From Symbiotaphrina buchneri (Eukaryota > Ascomycota > Symbiotaphrinales > Symbiotaphrinaceae): 64,000 nucleotides of DNA. This document shows positions 35,341-48,931 of this stretch, one piece after another. Under the pieces are notes generated by a model, which had not been told where the DNA came from, searched no databases, and worked only from the letters and a program-made list of their open reading frames with translations. Position 1 is the stretch's first letter, and every line of letters starts with the position of its first letter. The position numbers were made by a program, and so were the translations under genes. The stretch is from the NCBI GenBank assembly GCA_001599915.1, contig BCIG01000009.1, forward strand, positions 434,001-498,000, read 5' to 3'.

Positions 35341-38300
35341 GGCCGAAAGAGCTGTGTTTCTCACTGCTCAGGCCCGCCGAGAGTTGAAGGAAGTTATGAT
35401 TGTCTTCGGACTAAGCTGCGCCAGGCGCCGAAAGGGCTCGGGGCAGGTTATGTGCGGGGACTGTTGGGAACGGGCTGGAGAGTAGCTCGCAGAGTCGCAT
35501 GTATCTGCGCGTCGCAAGGGTCGGTAGGAAACGACAGGGCCTATCCAGCGGTCAGAAGAGCTGCAGGGGGGCGGGGTGCATAGGACGCGGAACTTACTCG
35601 AGCGCCGCGCTGAAGAAGCGGTAGGGTAGATGGTTCGCAGAAGGGTAGGCTTGATGATTCACCGTCGCAACTGGCGCGGGGGCCCAGAGAGAGGTGTGAA
35701 GCTTATAGAGAAGGTCAAGATAATGAGGCGCTTTCAAGGTGACGGGGTTTGTACACCGGGCAAGGGATGAAGAAGTATCGGCGGCTGCCTATTATTTGTA
35801 TCATATCCGGAAGCGTCGCAGGCGCACGAGCTCGGAGGGTGTTTGACAACTCCGCCAGAAGCCGAGCGCCTGGTTGCTTGGTAGAAGCTTCCGGCATGAC
35901 ATGACATGATATGACTCTTCTGCCCCTTCTCCGAACGATACGCTTTTCTGCCATAGTGCCCCCAGCCACCATGCTGCCTACGGTAAAGGCCGTTTCGCTC
36001 TATTCGTGTGCCCATGTGATACCTTACGGAACATTGAATGCGGTGTAAGGAAGTAAAGATACGCTGTAGGCTGTATCGTACCTTGACAGTTTCAGCCCAT
36101 GAGAAAGATTTCCATATTTGCGATTCCCACCTTTGCTGGCGCTTCACTACTACTGTACTGGCTAGGGAAGAAGGAGCCGGTGAGACCATCCGGTGACCAC
36201 GGACGGGCCACAATCGGAGCCTGACGTAGGGATCGGTCATTTTTTTTGCAGACTCCGACACGCCCGTCACTATCGTGCTGGTAATATGTAAAAATCCGAA
36301 CGGTAAAGGTGTAATGTGTATTGTGTGTCACACGTCCAACGCTCCAGATAAACACCAAAAAAGAAACCGCCTAACCCGTCGTCGCCCCCAAGGTACCGCC
36401 TAAGGCAAGTGGAGATGTGTGACGTGAAAAGCTGCAGGTGGGCTTGGCGGCTTGGCCTGCCGTTCCCGCCGTCTCCCGGTTTTTGGGCCTAGCTTGAAGA
36501 GGCTTGGTCGTGCAGCCTCCGGACCGCCCAAGCTTTCTCGCTTGAGCCCATCTAAGTCGTCCGAGCCGCTCGATGGATTCAAGATCCGCTAGACGGCAAG
36601 CTACGAGTCAAGGTACAGTACCTGGAAATGTGCTGCACAGGGACGACAGCACAAGAGTACACGCCATAAATCGCATGCCAGCGGTGAGGCTATCCGGACT
36701 GAATCCTGGAGAGACATGGATCTATCTGCCCGTTGAGGTGTCCGTCCACTACCTACAAAACAACAGACGCACAGATGCGGAATATGACTGCATGATGGCG
36801 GCGAGTTGAAACGATCGATTAGTTCAGATGATAGTCGTCTGACACGGTTGCCTTGACCGATCGATTCTTATTGATTCTCAAGCGGAGGAAAAATTCTTCG
36901 ATTTACAGCAGTTGGTCGTTGACTTTAAGCTCCACTCCCGCAGGCTACGAGACCCCAAGGCAGTTGGCGTACTCCGTACTCGTGCCATCGTTCCGTTTTA
37001 CTTTCTTATATAAGCCTCCTGCGTCCGTGCACCGCCATGGTCGTTCCGCCCTATTGGTTCTGGGCGGAAGGGCGCGTCCAGGTACCTTGGACAACAAAAA
37101 GGAAGACACAAATTATTCGTACTTTGTCTCTTGCGAGCAGCATCCCCTGGTGTTTACTCCTTTCTGGCACCAGCAAGGATTGGAATGCAGATATTCCGAT
37201 CGTCTTGCTCCGCTTCCGGCACTGTAAGGTATCGAAAACGTTTGGTGACGTATGTATTCGTATTATTGTCAGTTGAAGTCTGTCGTGCTTTGCGACGCGA
37301 CATGCCAAGACCATTAGCGCCGGAAGTACCGGATGTGTGAGCTCCACGGGACCACGGTTACCTGACCATCTGGAAAAAGCAAATTCTCGTGAAAGCCATG
37401 AGAGTTTGAGAAATCTGAGGTAAGCAATCACTGCGTGATCTGCACCACAACACCAATAATATGGCTACAGTTGTCCTGTAAAGACATGAGGTTGGGAACT
37501 CACTTACCCTCCGCGGTACTTCGCAGTATACGATGGTGTATTATTCGTTCATGCGGATCACATGCAAAGAAAGAACCTGACAGCCACGGCACAGCAGGAA
37601 GCAATTGCTACAACTCGATCATCCCTTCCTGCGTCCTCGCGGATGGACACATCGCTGCAAGGAGTTCTAGGGGGAACGCAAGGCTCAAGCGCAATAATGC
37701 CGGCTTTCCGAGAGTCGGTGAAGAGCTTGGGGGGAAAGGATACCGTACCTTAGAGAATTTATTATTATTTGACGGGAACGTTAGTAATACTGATTGGGCA
37801 TTCGGGCATTCCGGGGATTATTGTCGCATCGCCCGAAAAGTTACGGAGAATCAGATCAGACTGGAAAAGTTTGTTCGGGCGTCGGCTTAACCCGTCAAGG
37901 AGCTTCATGCATCCCCACAATCAAGTTACGGTACCGTACTGTGTGTTATTATCGGGTGCTTTGCATTCGTATTTTCGCGATGCAGCTTGGCAGCTAAGGT
38001 ACTTCTCGTTTATCCCTTGTATCTGCTGACCTAAGCAACCAGCATCAGACCCAAAACACCAACCGGAGCGAGGACAGGAGCCGGTCCAAGAAACCTTCAA
38101 AGCTTCCAGATTATCTGATTGCTCGGCAAAATGCTCGTCGAAATGCTCGTAACGCTTGCGGGCGGCTGCACAAGGTACAGGGGCATGTTCATATATCACA
38201 TAGATGTCTAGCACAGCTCATCTGTACCGGCATCCACGATCAAGACGAGACTCCCTCCTTTTCTTTGCAAAAGGGGTCACTCATGGGGCTTCCTCCTTGT

Positions 38301-38531
38301 CATATGATGACTCGCGTGACCGACCCACCAGGGGCCAAAGAGTTGTTCATCCGATCGATCGGCGGGTAAGCCAAAACGTCGAGTGCGGAGATGCTTATCT
38401 GCATGTTCCCTCCTTGCCTTATCATTCGTGCCTTTAAGACCGATAACGCCAACCCCGGCCCCTGCGCACTTGGCGCGCCTCAGCGGCATCTCCACTACGA
38501 ATACCTCGCGGGGCATGTGGAGAGATCATCG
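35341..38531. other. 3.2-kb gene-poor region upstream of YTP1
   Basis: No gene that I can support. Open frames are short and overlap on both strands, and none has a family signature. A TATATAAG box lies at about 37008-37015, with a GTACTCCGTACTCG motif 40 bases upstream. These could drive an unannotated or non-coding transcript toward 37500, but nothing shows a product. Confidence 0.5.
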
Positions 38532-39691
38532 TTACTGATGCTCCCGCTCGGACTCTCTATCCCTCCACGTCCAATCCGCGCATTCGAAATTGGCGTAGCA
38601 CCGAAATTCATTGCTGAGGCCCTTGGCGTGTCGTGGCTCGAAGGTCGTCGTCCGGGTGCCGAGCCTGCCGTAGAGTTTACCCACCAGGGGCTCCATCCTC
38701 TCGCCGGTACAAACAATCAACCTCATCGATGTGCCGGCGGTCTGCTCCTCCGGCGCCGAAGGCCCCGACCGAGAGAGCCATCGCACAGTCAACGCGGCTG
38801 CATCCACGTCGTCAGTTTTAGCCCAACTGCGTAACCTTTGCTCTTTGCCTTCCCCACAGCCCAGCCACCCGTGCCCTAGGCCCCACATGACTTTTCGCAA
38901 AAATGGAGAGATCGACTCACCTTTGGTCTGGCAGTCGGTACTGAGAAAAGGGGGGTCGCAGATGATCCGGTCGAATCGTCCTTTGAGCTCCGCTGGCGCT
39001 CCGGTCAGCGCAATCAACTACTGATATTGACTGCATCCCGGCAGCTGTAGCTTAAGCGTCTTACCGGGTAACCGTAGCGGGTGTTCAAAATCATAAGGGA
39101 CGAACTCGGGAAACACTTCGAACCGACGGTCAAACTCGAGAAGAGACAAAGAAGGGATTGGATAATCCCCCGTGGACTTCGCTGGTCAGTACATAAAGAA
39201 CACTGATAGAGAAATATCTTCGTAGAGAAAGCCCACCAGGAGATTCTTCAACTGGACAAAGACCGACGGGGCCGACACCACTGCAATGGCCGACTCGGAG
39301 GTAGCCCCTTCCAGCAACTGCTTGGCAAGCAGCGTGGCAGTCGAATCATCATACTGCAGGCCCGGCAGAAAAAGTAAGAAAATCGATATCACAAAAAGAG
39401 GCTGGCCTCATCGACGTGGGAAAACCCACCCAGAATTGGCTGGCATTCCAATCCTCCGAAAAGGCCTCCATAGAGAGCTTTCCTTCCGCAAATTTGGCGG
39501 CTGCCTGGGTTTTTAGTTCTTCGAAATTTTTCTGCCGCGTATCTCTCTCCGAGTAGAACTCCTGCAATGCTGCAAGAGCCTCCCCAGATAAAGCCCTGTC
39601 CGTCTCTTAGTACGTTGAAACACTCAGGGCCTGACCACCCTCTGCCAAAGACTCACGGCGCCTCCTCTTCGTCCCGGGCGTGATTGTCCAT
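38532..39691 (-). CDS. efm5: EFM5-type protein-lysine N-methyltransferase (N6AMT2/EEF1AKMT1)
   Basis: Six exons (39691-39657, 39595-39430, 39353-39237, 39176-39065, 38992-38921, 38797-38532) give 255 aa. The N-terminus has ALAALQEFYSERDTRQKNFEEL and QFWYDDSTATLLAKQLLEG. The core has LLEFDRRFEVFPEFVPYDFEHP and the catalytic DPPF motif in FDRIICDPPFLSTDCQTK. The C-terminus is NEFRCYANFECADW. EFM5 trimethylates a lysine of translation elongation factor 1A in yeast. The acceptor of exon 4 (39176) is chosen because it restores the frame between LKNLL and STGDYP. Family length is about 250 aa. Confidence 0.92.
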
Positions 39692-40137
39692 GGTGGGATG
39701 TCTCTATCCGCCAGTAAGCCAGGCCCAGTGCCTCTCCAAGCACAACCGAATATTGGGGTTAGGTGGGCATAACAGCCCCTTTGCACCTTCGCTGCAAGTC
39801 TATATTCCGCTGGTTCAATGTTGCAGGAGCAAGCCTACGAAGCAGAGATATTTGTAAGGAGAAGGACCCGTAAAAGCGAGACCTCTTACGGTGAAGCTAC
39901 GACTCGCTTGTGGTTAAGACGGAGCGGTCCGTCGCGGATCTCAACAGTATATGTTTTGCTCTTATTGGGACTACAGCAACAATACTCACGATCAATCTGT
40001 TCAATGGGCAAGTTCAAAACTTTTAGCTGACTGTTGAATTGACTGGGTATCCTTGATGCCAAAAATACGATGCTTTCCATGTCTTACGATCCCGCTCCAC
40101 TCGCACCACCTCCAGCCTGACAACCAACGTCGTCAGC
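39692..40137. promoter_or_regulatory. EFM5 upstream / UBP8 3' flank
   Basis: No supported ORF; the two neighbours run in tandem on the - strand. Confidence 0.45.
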
Positions 40138-41909
40138 TTAGCCCAAGGAGCGGACCGTATAGAACAGCAGGTACGCCTTGGCAGCCATCACTTCACTCTG
40201 CTTGGCCCTTGTCACTTTACTATCATCGAACAGATACCACTTGTAACGAAATCAGAACACGGCCTTGAACTGGTTGAGAGCTCATACGTACCTGGTCCCC
40301 AACCCTGCAAAATGCTATGTAGTGGCCAGAATCTATTTTACCTTTGTGCACAACTACTGCCGAAAGATCGTACGTGCAGGCCCGGGACAGCGCCAATTGC
40401 GACTCGGGCTTATTCCGTCGCCAAGTAGTGGTATAAGGTGCCATATCAAGACGGACCGGGAATTCGAGGTCTATGTCTATCTTCACGGACCCCGAGATGA
40501 TATGTTCGAACCTCTGCACTGCTGTTAGCTTGAGATTGATGTCAAACGGGAGGCGTATCACCTTTAATTGGATACAGAGGACGGGCGGTAACTGTTTGAC
40601 CTTGAGTTGCTTGGTGGCTAGTTGTGGTCCAGCCCCGCAAGTCTGGCAAACGTACTGCAGCTTCTCGGGCTTCGTATACCATGAAAGACAGGACCTTAAG
40701 TCCAGCTTAGTGGGCCCTTTCCCTTCAACTTTCTGCTTCTTGGCCTGGGATTGGAGGTCCAGATTAAGGTCCATGATTGGGTCGATCGTAGTAGTTGTGT
40801 TGTTGCATCCTTCGCAAGTCACCCTACTACGTAACTTTCCGTAGAAAACAGTGTGTATGAGGCAACTGCATGAATTACCCATCTGATCAAGTACGCTCGC
40901 ATCGGAATCGTGGAGTTGATCCAGCAGAAACTGTAGATACTCATGACAGTCTTGCTGTTTGTACCCCGCGAGTGTCTATTGTCCACGTCAGCCTTTTACT
41001 GCAAGCCCAGTAGGATGAAGCAGGTTAGGAGATGTACTTCGGCGGCCAGCCATGACCTAGTCAGGAGTGCAGACGCAGAAAAGCAATCTCGGCCCTCGTC
41101 CGTGTAAAAATCAGCAAACATATCGTCCATTGCACATGCAATGCACTGTTCTCTGTTGCAACCTCCTGCCCTGTGTCCATCTCGGAGGTAATAGTTGCGC
41201 ATGACGGGGTTGTGAATCAACGTCTGGAAGATTACACTCATAAAGCACGTTTGACCCATGTTATGGATACCCTTGAGGCCGGTGGCCTCGCACGAGACAG
41301 GCTCAAAATCTGCTTTGGTGACAGACTTCCCTTTATTACGTTCTTGAAATTCTTCGAGCTTCCTCTTCCGGCCTCAAATGAGGTCAACCTTGGAGAACTT
41401 TATAAGTGGTTGATTTGGTGACTTACCGGACGACGCTGGCGACTCGTTAGAGGTGTGCCCATCTTGATCCAGCACTGTGTCATAGACGAAGTCATTACAC
41501 TCATGGCAGAAGACTCGGCCAGATCTGGCTTCGACAGCTGTCAAGATATGAGCTCTACCTCCACGGCACCGGGGGACAAACAACAGTAAAACGCTTACAA
41601 AATGGATGCTTCTTGGTCCGGTGATGACGTGCAGCCCCAGAAAGACAGTTCATCTCTGAACATTCAATGCAAAGATACGTCGGTACCAAGAATTTCGATT
41701 TAGGCGGAGATGGCATGGCTTTCTGCAGGATTTGACTGCTTCCCTCAGGCCGCTCCCGCTCCGTCCAACATCTGGCGAGAAGATGCTTGCGGGCTTCAAC
41801 CAACCCGGGATTTTGGTCCAGTATATGAGCTGTTTCAATGGGATTAGTAGATTGCTAACAGTTGCAATAGCAGGAGTAGCTTACAGCATCCGTACAGATC
41901 ATATGCCAT
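40138..41909 (-). CDS. ubp8: SAGA-type ubiquitin hydrolase UBP8 (USP22 family)
   Basis: Exons 41909-41885, 41829-41599, 41552-41427, 41372-41038, 40975-40562, 40513-40292 and 40239-40138 give 484 aa from the first in-frame ATG; the frame stays open to 42116 without a better ATG, so the true 5' end is uncertain. An N-terminal zinc finger (CIECSEMNCL...H, then VFCHECNDFVYD) precedes the USP domain: Cys box GIHNMGQTCFMS, QQDCHEYLQFLLDQLH, the two CxxC pairs VTCEGC/YVCQTC, and His box KIDSGHYIAF. It removes ubiquitin from histone H2B in SAGA. The acceptor at 41552 has an alternative at 41558. The 48-nt intron 40514-40561 is in frame and stop-free. Confidence 0.88.
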
Positions 41910-42787
41910 GTTCACAATCCTAGCTGCGAGCTTCGACTCGTCCCGTGAGAATAAGCAACACGGATGCGTACCAGGAAATTCAAAACAGAAAACTGGCAAA
42001 ACAAAGATCAGCCGATAGACGTCGAGCTCGCAATCCAAATCCGGCTGATTAGATTGATTGAGCGGCCTCAATGTAGGGAGGTAGAATCGGCGGCATGAAA
42101 CCTTAGGCAAGGTCAAAGGAAAAGATAGGATATCAAGAGATAAATGACGGTGAACCTAATACTACCTCAGCTAGTATTGTGTTGACGAGCTTTGATGTCA
42201 ATAGATTTGTTGCAGCTTCAAATAATTGCGTTGCATATCTAAAGACTCTAAAGACTTTCGTACTTATCAAGTGGCTAAAGAAGCTAAGATCGTAAATACC
42301 ATTGATGGTGCATTTCGCTAAAGCAAGCCGAAGCCGACCCCCTTTGGCCCCTGACTCCCAAGGTTCTTTTCTTGCACAACAGAACTATCAACGCGACCCT
42401 TTTGACACCTACCAACATTGCAGTCCTGTATAACGTCATAATGTCTGTACTCTGACATTCACATAGCCCAGATGTAGAGCGAATACAAATAATACCTATG
42501 ATTTCACGGTGTGACACTTTCTCCTGACTGGCCTCTACACCTGCATCGCTAGGTGGATCAACCGGCTGACCGTCACATACCCTGCTTCTAATCAACAACA
42601 ACCGCGTACCATCTGTTATGCCTGGTCGTTGCCCGTCAACAGTGTACCCTCCTCGCTTTCTTTCGCTAGTGTGCCCATGGCGTCACTGCCGGGTCCTGCG
42701 CTCGTTCCAGGATCGATCTTGATCCATCATACCTCATCAAAATCGGTAAGAAGCTAGCTGTGCAACCGAGCCCTACGCTGTGCTTGT
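41910..42787. other. UBP8 upstream region
   Basis: The UBP8 frame remains open to 42116 and reads FCFEFPGTHPCC... just upstream, so a further 5' exon of UBP8 may lie here. I could not connect it to a start. Beyond 42116 I see nothing except DAM1 3' flank. Confidence 0.4.
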
Positions 42788-43611
42788 TCATCTGGCGACG
42801 CGTCCTCTTCCTCTAGCCAGACCACTTCCACGAGTATCTCGACTGGCCCCTCGTGCAGCACCTCCGCGACCTGCAGGATTACCCCTAGAAGCAAGACTAC
42901 TAACCCTAGATGATCTCGCAGGAGTAGAGAACCTTGGGGTTATTTTGGAAGAGCTAGGAGGATTTTCAACGAAAGACGTATCCGTTGTTCTAAAAATGCG
43001 TCAGTCTTCCCCGATTTTGAGAGCAATAGATCTGTCGGGCAGTAATGCCGTGGGAAATGTACTCACAGGAAGGTGGCTTCAGGGTCAAAGTCGGGACGAA
43101 TCTGCTCGGTATGTTGGCCTGCAGCAATGTATCAACATGGCAACCGGGGCACCAGACCGCGGACAAATATTATGCTCACCACTTAATCGATCATCACGCT
43201 CTCTCGCTCGTCTAAAAGACTCGGATATAGGTGCCTGTATATTGTCAGTGGATCGTTAGAGAAGACCTGGGTCAAACTCACCTCTGGAAAGTCGGCGCAG
43301 AACGCGTTCATGTTCAGACCGTATAGGAAGCTCGCAAAGCTCTCGCTGAAGCGCGCAAGACTCTCTTGCATGATCTGCAGGTGCATAAAGTTTGCCTCAA
43401 GATCTGCCATGGAATCCGACAGCTCTGCAAAACCGGCCTCTACGGCATCCAATGGAAAATGAGATGTTCCCGAGCCAAGAGGATTGCCAGCTAGCCCTGC
43501 ACCGTCACGCAAGGACGAACGGGAGGAAGCTCGTAGAGGTGTGGTGGGTCGCGAGGACGCTCGATTGCGCGAATTTGAGCGCTTCGCAGACGTCTCTACT
43601 GGCGTTGCCAT
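42788..43611 (-). CDS. dam1: DASH complex subunit DAM1
   Basis: Exons 43611-43282, 43234-43180, 43118-43067 and 42989-42788 give 212 aa. The Ser/Arg-rich N-terminus (SSRPTTPLRASSRSSLR) is followed by the core FAELSDSMADLEANFMHLQIMQESLARF, SFASFLYGLNMNAFCADFPE, the link APISESFRRARERDD and TTDTSFVENPPSSS. The C-terminus is an RG-rich basic tail (GRGGAARGASRD...RGRGRVAR). Dam1 belongs to the ring that couples kinetochores to microtubule plus ends, and its basic tail binds microtubules and is an Aurora B target in yeast. Each intron is 47-77 nt with GTGAGT or GTGAGC donors. Confidence 0.94.
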
Positions 43612-44433
43612 GCCGAGTGTATCCCTATCGCGTCGCAAACGCGTCAAAGGTCGGCGGAGAAGGAGGTCGTGGCTTGAGGAATATGTGCGATCGACGCCAG
43701 TTGTATACGCGCAGTAGACGTTCAAATGCGAAAGTCGTACGGTGTTTGTTGTATGATGAGATTACCGGACTGTGCGTTGATTGCGCAAGGATTCAATAAT
43801 GGCTGGCGTGGTGTCGTTTGTGGATGTTGTTGTTGTTCGAATCAACCTTGCTCGCTCGCTACTGCCCCTCGCTGCCCCTGCCGTTGTAGCTACCGTACCT
43901 GTACTTTCGTATAGCTCGGACGTCGATTAAGGCAGATCGGCAGGCAAGCGGATAATGACGCATACGCACAGTAAAAGTTGACGTCGATTTGCAGTTAAAA
44001 GCACAGAAGCAAAAAGCAGCGACTACGGCTACCACAGGTAAACCCCTACCTACTACTACTCCATAAGGTACCGGACCGTACCCCGCGAGCCCGTATTCCA
44101 ATCATCTTTTTCAGGGGACCTAAGACTGTCCGACGGAATTAAGTCCGCAACATCCCGCCTGGCCAGGATCTTTGTCATCACAGCAACAGACCGCGCAGGC
44201 CCAAGAAGAGAGTTAGTCCGATATAGAGGCTTACACAAACACGAATGTGCTGTTGAGGAGAATACAGCTTCGCCGTGCTTGAAAGCATTGTGCGCTACAT
44301 TGCCCCGCTTCTTCTGAACCTTCCACCGATCCAGGCGGTCCTCCTCCTCAGGACGTTGTGTCATAAAAGACAACAGAGGGTTTGATGTTGAGACTGGACG
44401 CGCACACGCACAGCATCAATTGGCGTCTCTTTC
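43612..44433. promoter_or_regulatory. Divergent promoter region, DAM1/CSR1-like
   Basis: Gene-free. CCATAAGGTACCGGACCGTACC-like sequence lies at about 44060-44081. No ORF with support. Confidence 0.5.
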
Positions 44434-46372
<1,939 letters not shown>

Positions 46373-46644
46373 CTTGTGGGCGCATTTTCTTGCCGCATTG
46401 CTTATGAGTGACGAAGACACAGTGTAACATTCATAGGTTGTAGAAGACAGCGGCGATGCATTTTTAAATCGAGTGCTATCATGCAAAAGGTGCCGCTGCC
46501 CGTAAACCAGATCAGCGCTCGTGGTCTGAAATCCAGACAGGCTGTTTGAGCGAGAGACGGTGTCCGCCGAAGGATGGATATAATCGTGATACGGTCTGTG
46601 ACATGGCACCTGGATTCTGGATATTAACGTGGACTTTCTCCCCC

Positions 46645-47369
46645 TTACATCCTCGACTTGATCTCTTCCGACAGCTGTTTCAGCTTATCCTTATCCACGT
46701 CTTGAGCTGGCCACCCTATACCCAGCCCCTCCTTCTCATTCGGCTTCGGTATCTAACGAGAAGTGTTACCGAAGTGCATGTCTGTGTAAAATAGTCTAGA
46801 AGCTTACCAAGTGGAAATGAACCTAGGTGAGAGTGCCCATCAGAGACCGGAACTCGATAAGCAAGAGACTGGAGGTGACTTACATGGTCCACCACCTGAT
46901 GCGCTATCCGCCCGTTGTTCTGCAGCACGTTGTAATTTTCCAGATTGGCGGCTTTCGCAATCTTTCTCATGGCGGGCTTTGAGCGGGTGTCAGCTGGACT
47001 GTATTGCCTAAGGATGCATATAGGCACGGCCTTTTCATACCATGATCTCAGCCAGTTGATCGTCGGGGATGTCGGTGAGCTTCGCCCCATGGTGCTTCGG
47101 GATGACAAGCTGGCGCGGGGCTGTGATTCAGCAAGGAATCCAACGATGCAGGCGTAGGAGGGGAGAAACCAACCGCATGCCCGACGCTCAATGGCTGGAT
47201 GTCGAGAAAGGCAAAAATCTTCTCGGTTTCGTGGATCTTGAATGATGGAATTTCACCTGCGGTCAAGTCGTCAGCCGGGGCTTGACGGAGAGCTGCTTGA
47301 GCGGCTTTGCTGAGGGGCGGGGCTGATCTTGATACCTTTGATGATCTTGCAGAAGATGCAGGCGGCCAT
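46645..47369 (-). CDS. HIT-family nucleotide hydrolase (Hint type)
   Basis: Six exons (47369-47336, 47256-47174, 47109-47041, 46976-46884, 46822-46808, 46752-46645) give 133 aa: MAACIFCKIIKGEIPSFK, FAFLDIQPLSVGHALVIPKHHG, NVLQNNGRIAHQVVDHVHFHLIPKP. The histidine triad HVHFHL is complete, but its residues come from exons 4 and 5; exon 5 is only 15 nt (VHFHL). Hint proteins hydrolyse adenosine phosphoramidates. The family length of about 130 aa supports the full model. The 5' half of exon 4 has an alternative acceptor region that I rejected on frame grounds. Confidence 0.92.
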
Positions 47370-47923
47370 TGTGATGGTGGTGAGAGATGGATCTCCTAAG
47401 AGCAGCAAACGGAATAGATGGTCTTTCCAAACGAATGTGGAAGAGTATACGTAGTAATTAATGTTTCGGGCGGAAGAGAACTCGCGGGTTGACGGGGGAG
47501 AGCTCCACAGAAGCTATACACTGCGGGGAAGGTACTTTTGAATCAACAAGCGCGGGTGGCTTAGGTTTAAAAATCAAAATAAGCAGGAAATTAGTTGGGG
47601 TGGGACAAGCTAGTGCAGAATCCATTTCTTGCCTTTTACCAGAGATGGCCGTGGCTTGCCCAAAATACCCCTCTTCGCAATCTTTGGAAACCATCCTCTT
47701 GGGTTCGACCCATACTTCGTTTTGTTTATTTTATTTTTTTGGTTCCCAATTTTTGACCCTGATCATTCGTACGGAATACAAGGCTACGTATCATCATGGT
47801 TTTTTAAATATTATTCAGTAGACAGCAGTCTGCAGTTTTAAGACAAGTGGAATTATCCTCAAAAATTTTGACACTGCAACAGACCCAACCTCAGGGCCTA
47901 TTAATCTGTCTGATCTATGGACC
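47370..47923. other. Intergenic region, HIT/RSA3
   Basis: HIT promoter and RSA3 3' flank on the - strand. AT-rich around 47715-47815, with TTCGTACGGAATACAAGG near 47767. No ORF with support. Confidence 0.5.
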
Positions 47924-48593
47924 TCACGATGCAGCCTTCCTCGCCGCTAGAACCCGCTGCTTGTCGTCGAAAGAGAACATACTGGCACCCTGCTGAAGTG
48001 AACGAACAATGACCGGCAGACTCCTGTCGTCGAAGTCATCCGCCGTGCGGATCCGGTCCAGATCCTCAGCGAACTGCGAGGTAGCCAGGCGCAGATAGTA
48101 GCTGTCAAATGCTGCCTCTGTTTCGGCCTTTGCAATCTCGGCTCGTCTTGGTTCTTCCTTTCCGTAGAGTTGTAGATCAGTCCGGTGCTCATCAGGAAAT
48201 ATATGGTACTGTTGTCTAGTGATACTCACCTGCCGCTCCGCCGAACCATTTACCCTCTGCTTGGTGTGTTCCACTGCTGCATCCACCTGATATAGACAAG
48301 TCAGTCAATCAGTCAAGCTTCTCACTGGCTCGAACACCAGTGAGGCATCACCGTCTCCAGGTGCAAGATAACCTTTTCATCTCCGGCAGATATGGGTACA
48401 GTATCTCCGTTCGCGCTCTCAACTGGATATAAATATATATGAGCGTGATGTTGTTTGTCATAAATTGTCGCGAGACAAATAGCCTTTCCCCAGCACGCGA
48501 GAGGACTGAACTATGGGAGAGGAATAAAATGCACGCACCGATCTCCGACTTGCGACTCTTGCGCTTCTTCTTCTTAGCCTCTCCAGCAGACAT
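47924..48593 (-). CDS. rsa3: Ribosome assembly protein 3 (RSA3)
   Basis: Exons 48593-48539, 48422-48352, 48286-48230 and 48157-47924 give 138 aa. The lysine-rich start MSAGEAKKKKRKSRKSE is a nucleolar-type signal, followed by an acidic linker and then the RSA3 domain (FDSYYLRLATSQFAEDLDRIRTADDFDD, RSLPVIVRSLQQGASMF). RSA3 is a nucleolar factor for early 60S assembly. Intron 3 (48158-48229, GTGAGT...AAG) is 72 nt, in frame and stop-free; if retained it adds 24 residues. I treat it as an intron because the donor is strong. Intron 1 is 116 nt, long for this window. Confidence 0.85.
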
Positions 48594-48931
48594 GGCGACC
48601 ATCAGATGACCGATCTCATGATGAGGCTGCAAAGCCTTGGTTCAGGATCCAGCCCTTTTTCATCTTTGCCGGATGTCAATTTTCCTTATCGATAAGCAGC
48701 TCGACAGGCACTTTACCTCGGTCATACAAAATGATGTCGTCTCGTGAAGCGAAGAGTATCCGCAGTGGAATATCTAGACAGACCACGGTCATACGAACTG
48801 AACAACATCTGCCCCGACACAAATTACCTGCCTGCCAGGCTTCTTCCTCGACGGGACCCTTTTTGCAGCTCGAATCATTTTGGACCCGAAGATATCCGTG
48901 CCCTTGACCCTTTTCGCATTCGACATCCGAA
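48594..48931. promoter_or_regulatory. Divergent promoter region, RSA3/MOG1
   Basis: No supported ORF; a short 63-codon frame on the + strand overlaps the MOG1 leader. Confidence 0.45.

Noticed and set aside
37435-37890. 151-codon open frame on the + strand in the 3.2-kb gap
   Set aside because: It starts with GTG, has no recognisable domain, and overlaps other open frames. Kept only as part of the gap finding.
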